A program made the translations under genes and the position numbers. From an uncultured Eubacteriales bacterium (GTDB lineage: Bacteria; Bacillota; Clostridia; Oscillospirales; Oscillospiraceae): a stretch of DNA of 10,878 bases. A model generated the notes under the pieces. The model searched no databases. It was given only the letters and a program-made list of their open reading frames with translations, and was not told the DNA's origin. The stretch is from positions 1-10,878 of the forward strand of contig CABRZO010000076.1 in assembly GCA_902475455.1 (NCBI GenBank). The letters are read 5' to 3'. How positions within the stretch are numbered: the first letter of the stretch is position 1; every line of letters starts with the position of its first letter. This document shows positions 6,299-10,878 of this stretch, one piece after another.

Positions 6299-8110
6299 TC
6301 ACATGGTATAGCTGCCGCTGTCCAGCCGGTCGGCCAGGGTGGGCGGGGCCTGGCGCTGCACCAGAGCCCGGGCCAGGGCGTTCATCACGGCAGCCACCGG
6401 GTCAATGCGCTGGGAGTCGTCCTTGTGACGCTTGGAGAGCTTGGAGTCCCCAAAATTGTTGACCACCTCCACGGCATTGGACAGACAGCGCAGGAAAAGC
6501 GGGTTTTCCTCCAGAATGAGATCGCCGCTCATCAGCAGCTCCCGGAACCCCTTGACGGCCATGTTCTGGCCGGCACAGCTCTGGGCAATCTCCACCACGA
6601 AATCCTCGTCGTTGCGATCCTCACAGATCTGGATGGCCAGATCTGTGGCGTTGTGGCCGTCATAGTCCACCTCCCGGACCCGCCAGCCCCGCTCCCGCTC
6701 CCCGGCACAGATCCAGTTATACACATAGCGGTTATCGGTCACCGCCCCGGGGGTCAGGGTACAGTAGCCCTTCCCGGCCCAGGCGGTGTAGGGGATGCGG
6801 TCGGTGTGCTCGTGGCGCAGGGCGGCCTCCTCAGGCAGGAAACCGTGGGCGGTCACCGCCACCCGGCCGTCGGGCAACAGGAACACCGCCCCCACGCCGC
6901 TCAGGTCAATGCGCTTGCCCAAATCGTAACCGCAATAGCATGTCCGGCCATCGGTCAGGCGGCGGAAGGTTTCGGTGGGCACCATGGCCTCCCTGGCCTT
7001 CTTCACCAGATCGGCGGACAGGTAGCTGTTGGCACTGGCAGACTGCCACTGACACAGCCGGCGGGTCAGAAACTTCCGCAGCTTCTCCGGATCCCCGGAA
7101 AAGAAGGCCGCCGGATACTCCGCCTCGATCTCCTCCAGCAGATAGCGCCCGTAGGTGCTGTCCCCCCGCAGCACCGGGTTTGCCCAGCGCCATTTGCGCC
7201 GGTCGTGGGGGTCCTCCCCCTCGGGCAGCTCCCGGATCATGACAAAGTAGCGGTCATCCACTACATCCCCGTCCAGGATCATCTTGCAGTAGCGCTCCTC
7301 GGCATAGCAGGGCTTGCTCTCGGCGCCGTCTCCGGCGGTGGTGATGCAGTCCAGCAGGGGCTGGCGGCGCTTGCCGAAGGAGTTCAGACCGATCTCGTAA
7401 ACGTCGCTGGTCTTGTGGGCGTGATACTCGTCCACCAGGTAGTAGCTGGCGGCACCGCCGTCCAGGGAGTCGTTGTCCCGGGAGATTTTGAACATCTCGC
7501 CGCCGTAACGCCGGGACTTGCAGGGGTTGGCTTTGGGCAGAATCATCTGCCGGGCAATTTTGGGGGACCGGCGGGCGATTTTGACCGCCGCCTGAAAGCC
7601 CTTTTCCGCCTGCTTGCCGTTGACGGCGGCAAAGCTCACCTCGGGCTCCAGCTCAAAGGTCCGCTCCTCCGGGTGATACGGTGGATAGCACACATCGCCA
7701 TTCATGTGGTATAGACCTTGACAAGCCTTCTCCGCCGTCTTGTAGTTGCCTCTCCCCCGCTTGTTGTAGGTACGCACAAAGCGCCGGGCGCCGGTGTCCT
7801 TATGGACCCAGCCATAGGTGACCCCCAGGTCAAACTTCTGCCAGTCCTCCAGCACAAAGGGCTTTCCGGCGTCCACACCCCGGACCTGGATGCAAAGGGA
7901 AAACCAGCGGTAGATCCGATCCGCCCGGGTCTCGTCAAAGACATAGGGAAAATCCGGGTCTCCCTGACGCTTCAGGTCGTCCAGATGCCGCTGGCAGGCC
8001 TTAATCTCATAGGGACAGCACAGCTCCCTCAGCCGCCCCGCCACCACCTGCTTGGCATAGACGGCGGTGCAGTGATGCTGGCCGTTAGGATGTCTAGGCA
8101 AAGAGGTCAT
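6299..8110 (-). CDS. terL: Terminase large subunit (packaging ATPase and nuclease)
   Basis: A 603-residue motor protein that cuts concatemeric DNA and drives it into the procapsid. N-terminal ATPase: 'VLEDWQKFDLGVTYGW' (adenine-binding region, about residues 86-101), a Walker A-like 'KRGRGNYKTAE' (about 117-127) and Walker B 'YYLVDEYHAH' with Asp227-Glu228. C-terminal RNase H-like nuclease: 'CYCGYDLGKRIDLSG' (Asp396, Asp402), 'VREVDYDGHNATD' (Asp482/484) and 'SQRIDPVAAVMNALA' (Asp570), giving the acidic triad. This is the Terminase_1 family normally paired with P27-like small subunits, as found here. The ATG at 8108-8110 lies 17 nt inside the small terminase gene, with only GAGGG close upstream, so translation probably depends on coupling. 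Confidence 0.95.
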   Translation of the reverse strand: MTSLPRHPNGQHHCTAVYAKQVVAGRLRELCCPYEIKACQRHLDDLKRQGDPDFPYVFDETRADRIYRWFSLCIQVRGVDAGKPFVLEDWQKFDLGVTYGWVHKDTGARRFVRTYNKRGRGNYKTAEKACQGLYHMNGDVCYPPYHPEERTFELEPEVSFAAVNGKQAEKGFQAAVKIARRSPKIARQMILPKANPCKSRRYGGEMFKISRDNDSLDGGAASYYLVDEYHAHKTSDVYEIGLNSFGKRRQPLLDCITTAGDGAESKPCYAEERYCKMILDGDVVDDRYFVMIRELPEGEDPHDRRKWRWANPVLRGDSTYGRYLLEEIEAEYPAAFFSGDPEKLRKFLTRRLCQWQSASANSYLSADLVKKAREAMVPTETFRRLTDGRTCYCGYDLGKRIDLSGVGAVFLLPDGRVAVTAHGFLPEEAALRHEHTDRIPYTAWAGKGYCTLTPGAVTDNRYVYNWICAGERERGWRVREVDYDGHNATDLAIQICEDRNDEDFVVEIAQSCAGQNMAVKGFRELLMSGDLILEENPLFLRCLSNAVEVVNNFGDSKLSKRHKDDSQRIDPVAAVMNALARALVQRQAPPTLADRLDSGSYTM

Positions 8111-8624
8111 CGCCCTCGTCCGGCGTGGTCTCTGCCGCCTTGCGCACCGCCAGGCGGCTGCGGCCGCTGGGGGTCAGCCCCAGCTTGTCGGCATAGCTCA
8201 GGATTTGGGTATCCAGCTTGAGCCGCTTATCACTCAGGGCGTTGGCCTGGCGCAGCATCCGCCCCAGTTGTTCCAAGACCGCCCGGCCATGCTCGGTGGA
8301 TGGGTTGCACTGCCCCTCCAGCTCCCTCAGCGCCTCCAGCAGCTGGGGGGTCATCTTGGCCAACCGATCCCGGAGGGCCAGCATGGAGCACAGCCCCGCC
8401 AGGGCCGGAGCATCCAGGGTGTCCAAGATCTCCAACTCCTCCATGTCCGCCCAGATTTTCTCCCAGTAGGCCTTGGCCTTGGAGTCACCGGAGATCAGGA
8501 CGCCTGGCCGCCTGGGCTTGCCCCGGTGAGGCATGGTGGATTGCTCCGCCTGCTGCCGCTGCTCCCGTTCTTCCTGGGTCAGATGCTTGCTCATGTTGGC
8601 CGTGGTTTTGCTTGGTGTCGGCAT
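8094..8624 (-). CDS. terS: Terminase small subunit, P27 family
   Basis: A 176-residue protein that recognises the packaging site and hands DNA to the large subunit. The N-terminus has a basic, Gln-rich stretch and 'GKPRRPGVL' (a short 'G.P..P..L' segment seen at the start of P27-like subunits), followed by 'AKAYWEKIWADMEELEILDTLDAPALAGL', 'LCSMLALRDRLAKM', and 'RAVLEQLGRMLRQANAL' with 'LGLTPSGRSRLAV' at the end. The last motif, L.LTP..R..L, is characteristic of the family. ATG 8622-8624 follows AAAGGAGG with six bases between, better than the internal ATG at codon 11. Next to the large subunit and HNH gene, its role is secure. Confidence 0.92.
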   Translation of the reverse strand: MPTPSKTTANMSKHLTQEEREQRQQAEQSTMPHRGKPRRPGVLISGDSKAKAYWEKIWADMEELEILDTLDAPALAGLCSMLALRDRLAKMTPQLLEALRELEGQCNPSTEHGRAVLEQLGRMLRQANALSDKRLKLDTQILSYADKLGLTPSGRSRLAVRKAAETTPDEGDDLFA

Positions 8625-8822
8625 ATCCCGCCTCCTTTCCGGCTGATGGGGGAAAATTTTTTACAATCGAGGGGATGCGGGGTCTTTCCGATCCCCCAGG
8701 TGGATTTTCCAGGGGTGGGGGGGCCTTGCCATGCCCGGAAAGGATCCCCACGGACAGGCGCACCCAGGCCTGCCCGCGCCCGTGCTCACACGCGCCGGCG
8801 CAGGCGTAGAAATCCGGCCGGG
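8625..8822 (-). other. 198-nt gap between HNH gene and small terminase; possible cos region
   Basis: No convincing gene lies here; the longest minus-strand ATG frame encodes 23 residues without a ribosome site. The stretch holds a perfect 10-bp palindrome GCGCCGGCGC at 8792-8801, a run of G tracts on the plus strand (around 8647, 8671, 8678 and 8714-8725) and a hairpin-forming GGGGATC...GACCCC on the minus strand around 8677-8695. In phages with HNH, small and large terminase in this order, the cos site often lies in or near this gap. That it does so here is inference; no overhang can be read from sequence alone. The terS ribosome site AAAGGAGG is at 8631-8638. Confidence 0.35.
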
Positions 8823-9176
8823 TTACCCCTGCCGCTGGCGCCGCTCCCGGAGGGTTTTCCGGTCGTGGCAACGCTTGCACAGGCTTTGCAGATTGTCCGG
8901 GTCGGTAAAGCGGGCCAGATTCCCCCGATGGGCCACGATGTGATCCACCACTGTGGCCCGGACATCCGGCCGCCCCTCCCGTTGGCACTGCTGGCACCAG
9001 GGATGCCGCATCAGCTGATCTGCCCGGAGTCGAGACCAGACCGGCAGGTTATACAGCTTGTGCCAGGCCTGGCTCTCTCCCCGCTTGTGCCGGGGCTTGT
9101 GTCGGGGACACCAGCCTTCCCTGGTCAGCTCCCTGCATCCTGGATGCTTACAGGGCCGCAAGGGTTTCTGGGCCAT
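8823..9176 (-). CDS. HNH endonuclease
   Basis: A 117-residue HNH nuclease of the type beside the terminase genes of HK97-like phages, where it works with terminase in cutting at the packaging site. An N-terminal Cys/His cluster (C9, C14, C23, H26: CKHPGC...GWCPRH) probably binds zinc. The core has 'WCQQC' (C61, C64), 'VVDHIVAHRGN' (catalytic His79), Asn95 in 'DPDNLQSLCKRCHDRKT' with C100, C103 and H104. I chose ATG 9174-9176 because GAGGAGG lies seven bases upstream; the longer frame to 9260 would read through a terminator hairpin and lacks a ribosome site. That ribosome site can be locked in a 9-bp stem (see 9180-9217). Confidence 0.9.
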   Translation of the reverse strand: MAQKPLRPCKHPGCRELTREGWCPRHKPRHKRGESQAWHKLYNLPVWSRLRADQLMRHPWCQQCQREGRPDVRATVVDHIVAHRGNLARFTDPDNLQSLCKRCHDRKTLRERRQRQG

Positions 9177-9179
9177 TGC

Positions 9180-9217
9180 TTTGCCTCCTCTCCCGCTATC
9201 ACCTGGTGGGAGGCAAA
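9180..9217 (-). promoter_or_regulatory. Hairpin that could hide the HNH ribosome binding site
   Basis: On the minus strand TTTGCCTCC (9209-9217) can pair perfectly over nine bases with GGAGGCAAA (9180-9188), which contains the HNH ribosome site, around a 20-nt loop. Translation of the HNH gene would be low when this stem forms. The upstream arm overlaps the U-rich tail of the terminator just before it. No ligand-type aptamer is recognisable. Confidence 0.5.
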
Positions 9218-9279
9218 ACAAAAAGCGCCCTGCATCCGTGATGACTCCCGTGGGGATCAATCATCGGACGCAGGGCGCT
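9215..9279 (-). terminator. Strong intrinsic terminator before the packaging operon
   Basis: Minus-strand arms AGCGCCCTGC (9224-9233 as complement) and its partner at 9270-9279 form a 10-bp stem that continues after one mismatch with TCCG/CGGA and, past a small bulge, ATGA/TCAT. The stem is followed at once by TTTTTGTTTT. The zinc-ribbon stop codon lies within the stem. Read leftward this is a typical Rho-independent terminator, placed between the promoter at 9430-9458 and the packaging genes. Confidence 0.8.
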
Positions 9280-9407
9280 GTGGCCGCAGGTCGCTGGGTA
9301 TGAATTTCAAATTCCTGCTTGCACCGCTTGCAGTACAGCAGGATCCCGCTTGCCTGGGATCCGGCCGGAAATAGGCCGGGCAGCCAGCGGTGACAGTTGG
9401 GACACAT
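9261..9407 (-). CDS. Small zinc-ribbon protein (Com/KTR-like)
   Basis: A 48-residue protein with four cysteines in two CxxC pairs (C2, C5, C26, C29): MCPNCHRWLPG near the start and 'LLYCKRCKQEFEI' further on, the form of a zinc ribbon. Small Cys-rich proteins of this shape (Mu Com-like, or 'KTR'-type) are common in phages; Mu Com binds mRNA and controls translation. No function is shown here. I chose ATG 9405-9407 since AGGTGA lies seven bases upstream and a good promoter lies just before it. The frame is open further to an ATG at 9500 (79 residues) or 9470, but those starts would lie upstream of the promoter and have no or distant ribosome sites. The stop codon is inside a terminator. Confidence 0.6.
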   Translation of the reverse strand: MCPNCHRWLPGLFPAGSQASGILLYCKRCKQEFEIHTQRPAATAPCVR

Positions 9408-9429
9408 GGCCCTCTCACCTGTCACGATA

Positions 9430-9458
9430 ATTTTACCACAGACCGGACGGCCTGACAA
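9430..9458 (-). promoter_or_regulatory. Sigma70-type promoter, leftward
   Basis: On the minus strand TTGTCA (9453-9458) and TAAAAT (9430-9435) are separated by exactly 17 bases; each matches the vegetative consensus at five of six positions. A TGG just before the -10 adds an extended -10 TGn. The start of transcription would be near 9423, about 16 nt before the zinc-ribbon ATG and about 210 nt before the end of the terminator. It stands out in otherwise GC-rich sequence. Confidence 0.6.
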
Positions 9459-9540
9459 CGCATTCGGCATGGTTTTGTAACCCTCTCTCTTAAAATACAT
9501 ACTGTTTCAAGATCATAAAAGACGCGCGCGTGTGAACTTG

Positions 9541-10275
9541 TCACGGGAGGAAATACTGGATGTACTCAAACTCCCCGTAGCTGTTGGAGACCTGGGCCCG
9601 ATCCTTGACCACCGCCCCGGCAGGGATACTGAGCCGGGCGGAGTCAGGCACCAGCAGGCTGTCCACTTCGGGCCGCCGCAGCCCCCGGGAGGCCATCCAG
9701 GGATGCTCCCCCACATGGTCCGGGGATTCCTTGGCCAGATATGTGGCCAGGGCCTCCCCCTGCTGGAGATCAAACCACTCTACATGGGCGGCGCCTTTAG
9801 TCCAGCTCTGCTGGATGTCCTCCAGATCGTCTGGCCCGGCGCCGCTCAGAATCATGTGGGCATGCCACCGGCCCCCGCTGGTCTTGTGCTCCACGGTGTA
9901 GAGGTAGCGGCAGCTCTCGCCCCGGGCCTGCCGCCGCTGGGCCAGCTTGCGGCGAAAATACTTGATGTCCCCCATCACCTCCCGCCGGGAGGCGGCCAGG
10001 CACTCGTCCCGGTAGGTCAGGGTGACGTAGCGATCCCCGGGGCCGAAGTTGGCGTAGATCAGCTGCTCCAGCTTCCGGCAGCTTTTCAGCCGGTTGATGC
10101 GGGCCTGCCATTGACTGCTGGCCCGGCGCTTCTCTCCCCGCTGCCGGGGTGTGTCCTCCCTCCGGTACTTGGGCACCGGGTAGCTGACACAGTACACCAT
10201 CCGCCCGGCGGTCACAATTTTTTCCCGTCTTGCGATAGTCCCACCCCCTTTCTCGTTTTTATCAGGTTGTTTCAA
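9541..10275 (-). CDS. Rolling-circle replication-associated (HUH) protein
   Basis: A 244-residue protein with the three HUH endonuclease motifs: motif I 'YVTLTYRDE' (83-91), motif II 'GGRWHAHMIL' with H138 and H140, and motif III 'LATYLAKES' with the probable nicking Tyr179 and Lys182. The C-terminal 'WMASRGLRRPEVDS' and the end 'YGEFEYIQYFLP' match what I know of a family common in Clostridia prophages and named for rolling-circle Rep proteins. HUH proteins nick one strand and stay bound to the 5' end. There is no helicase domain, so a complete Rep function is doubtful. The only usual start is a TTG at 10273-10275 without a close ribosome site. A better-placed AAAGGGGGTG precedes an ATC codon (10234-10236) where the family's usual N-terminus would begin. 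It lies just upstream of the packaging operon control region. Confidence 0.78.
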   Translation of the reverse strand: MKQPDKNEKGGGTIARREKIVTAGRMVYCVSYPVPKYRREDTPRQRGEKRRASSQWQARINRLKSCRKLEQLIYANFGPGDRYVTLTYRDECLAASRREVMGDIKYFRRKLAQRRQARGESCRYLYTVEHKTSGGRWHAHMILSGAGPDDLEDIQQSWTKGAAHVEWFDLQQGEALATYLAKESPDHVGEHPWMASRGLRRPEVDSLLVPDSARLSIPAGAVVKDRAQVSNSYGEFEYIQYFLP

Positions 10276-10380
10276 CTTCGGGAAAAAGTCAACCCTCCTT
10301 TGCGTTATCTATTTGTCTTTCTTCCGTTGAATGAAAAAAAGTGGCTCTTGTTGTACTCATCCCTACAAGATCCTCTAGAT

Positions 10381-10407
10381 AAAAAAGAGCCGCATCTCTT
10401 GCGGCCC
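10381..10407 (-). terminator. Leftward intrinsic terminator
   Basis: On the minus strand GGGCCGCA (10400-10407) pairs with TGCGGCTC (10387-10394) around AGAGA, with one G-U pair, and TTTTTT follows at once (10381-10386). It would end transcripts coming from the membrane protein gene at the right edge, before the HUH gene. Confidence 0.7.
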
Positions 10408-10428
10408 TCAAAAACACTGTATTTTTTT

Positions 10429-10512
10429 ATTCCAGTCCCCCGGCAGACTATCGGGTTATGAGCGGCAAATACTGGAATCGTTGCATGCCCAAAGAAGGAA
10501 TAGAATAGTCTG
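10429..10512. repeat. Two interleaved 8-bp inverted repeats
   Basis: ATTCCAGT (10429-10436) is the inverse of ACTGGAAT (10471-10478), and CAGACTAT (10444-10451) is the inverse of ATAGTCTG (10505-10512). The arms alternate, so as RNA they would form either a pseudoknot or two competing stems. The stretch sits between two terminators of opposite direction. No known RNA family is recognised. Confidence 0.4.
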
Positions 10513-10517
10513 ATGCC

Positions 10518-10557
10518 AAGGGCCGCCCAGGTTCTTATCACCCGGCCGGCCCTTTTT
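10518..10557 (+). terminator. Rightward intrinsic terminator
   Basis: AAGGGCCG (10518-10525) pairs with CGGCCCTT (10547-10554), followed by a T run (TTTTTC, 10553-10558) on the plus strand. It points right, toward the end of the leftward membrane protein gene, and no plus-strand gene upstream is certain. As a leftward terminator it is poor because no U-run follows in that direction. Confidence 0.55.
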
Positions 10558-10560
10558 CTC

Positions 10561-10878
10561 TTACTTTCTTTTTTCGTTATCCTCATGAAAAAGCATAGAA
10601 ATAATGAGAGATAAAAACCGATAGCTACGGCAGAGAAGCGCAACAAAAAGCCCAATCCAAACAGAAAATAGAATCATATAGAAGGACATATTCTGTGTTC
10701 CGTTCACAAAAAACATTCCAACACAAGATAGCAAAGATAGAAAGCAAGTTCCAACACATCGTTTCAGCTGATTGCTAAAAGCATTTACATTAATACTGGA
10801 AAAAAAATATCTTACTATTTTAGAATTCTCCCGTGCATTTGACAAAAGAGGAAGGATAATTCCAAATAGGGACAAAAT
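10561..10878 (-). CDS. Membrane protein of unknown function, C-terminal part
   Basis: An open frame that runs off the right edge with no start in the window; the last 105 codons are visible. It has three hydrophobic stretches: around 'CFLSLLSCVGMFFV', 'MSFYMILFSVWIGLFVALLC' and 'FLSLIISMLF', separated by short polar parts, and it ends in a charged tail 'HEDNEKRK'. An amphipathic piece near the visible start ('RENSKIVRYFFSSINVNAF') is cytoplasmic or interfacial. I do not recognise the family. Base composition is far more AT-rich than the phage genes to the left, with A/T-ending codons, so it may be a moron (an accessory gene acquired by the phage), or the flank of a different module. A leftward terminator lies about 150 nt after its stop. 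Confidence 0.6.
   Translation of the reverse strand: MLSLFGIILPLLSNARENSKIVRYFFSSINVNAFSNQLKRCVGTCFLSLLSCVGMFFVNGTQNMSFYMILFSVWIGLFVALLCRSYRFLSLIISMLFHEDNEKRK

Larger units (their letters stand above)
10276..10560. other. 285-nt AT-rich intergenic region
   Basis: No convincing gene fills this stretch. It contains a leftward terminator at 10381-10407, two interleaved inverted repeats at 10429-10512, a rightward terminator at 10518-10557 and a small inverted repeat TTGTA/TACAA at 10352-10369. A 23-codon ATG frame (10289-10360, minus) ends just after an AAAGGAGG and is possible but unsupported. A minus-strand frame across 10305-10655 was rejected because it runs through the terminator and overlaps the membrane protein gene. 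Confidence 0.6.

Noticed and set aside
6425..7714. 429-codon plus-strand open frame opposite the large terminase
   Set aside because: Antisense shadow; terminase motifs on the minus strand are clear and no plus-strand promoter or ribosome site is visible.
9177..9260. N-terminal extension of the HNH gene to ATG 9260
   Set aside because: Would place coding sequence across the terminator and the sequestering stem; the start at 9176 has GAGGAGG at seven bases.
8205..9374. 389-codon plus-strand frame across small terminase, gap and HNH
   Set aside because: Crosses two real minus-strand genes and a terminator; composition is typical of a shadow frame.
9408..9500. N-terminal extension of the zinc-ribbon ORF to ATG 9500
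   Set aside because: The extension would lie over the promoter, with no ribosome site before 9500 and one only at long distance before 9470; the start at 9407 has AGGTGA at seven bases.
10371..10380. GATCCTCTAGA resembling cloning-vector polylinker
   Set aside because: Only 11 bases, with no further vector sequence around it; chance match.
10305..10655. 116-codon minus-strand frame in the AT-rich end
   Set aside because: Runs through the leftward terminator at 10381-10407 and overlaps the better membrane protein frame by 95 bases; the lower half reads like non-coding sequence.
1..10878. CRISPR array, tRNA, insertion sequence, retron or reverse transcriptase (diversity-generating element)
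   Set aside because: No regularly spaced direct repeats, no tRNA cloverleaf, no transposase or reverse transcriptase motif was found on either strand.

Overview
The window is the packaging, head and tail-connector part of a tailed double-stranded DNA phage or prophage, in a HK97-type module. Almost everything is on the minus strand, so transcription runs from right to left and the operon should be read from about 10,275 down to 1. The genes are GC-rich, tightly packed (4-nt ATGA/TTGA overlaps, 15 to 25 nt gaps) and mostly preceded by strong AAGGAGG-type ribosome sites. With P27-type small terminase and a clostridial-phage-type HUH protein, this suggests a high-GC Clostridia host (Oscillospiraceae-like); that host assignment is inference. 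No integrase, repressor, lysis gene, tRNA or CRISPR array is visible, so prophage and free phage cannot be told apart here.

Layout from right to left. (a) 10,878 to 10,276 is AT-rich and unlike the rest: the C-terminal part of an unrecognised membrane protein, then a 285-nt non-coding stretch with a terminator on each strand and two interleaved inverted repeats. (b) 10,275 to 9,541 is a rolling-circle replication-type (HUH) endonuclease with an awkward start codon. (c) 9,458 to 9,177 is a control region: a good promoter, a 48-residue zinc-ribbon ORF, a strong intrinsic terminator overlapping its stop codon, and a hairpin that would hide the ribosome site of the next gene. (d) 9,176 to 6,299 is DNA packaging: HNH endonuclease, a 198-nt gap that may hold the cos site, small terminase and large terminase. 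(e) 6,288 to 2,662 is the head: a small two-helix membrane protein, portal, ClpP-like maturation protease, major capsid protein, and gp6-like connector. (f) 2,648 to 1 is tail and neck: tail tube, tail assembly chaperone with a probable -1 frameshift extension, head-tail joining protein, gp10-like protein, tail terminator, and the first 33 codons of a probable tape measure protein.

Together these genes cut and package the genome (HNH, terminases), build and mature the procapsid (portal, protease, capsid), close the head and join it to a long non-contractile or contractile tail. No sheath gene is seen, which favours a siphovirus-like tail. Two things stand out: the tail tube and chaperone genes lie inside the block of neck genes, not after it, and the packaging/structural operon sits behind a promoter-terminator pair about 210 nt apart that resembles the layout of lambda pR'-tR'. 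I did not find a clearly new defence system or mobile element.
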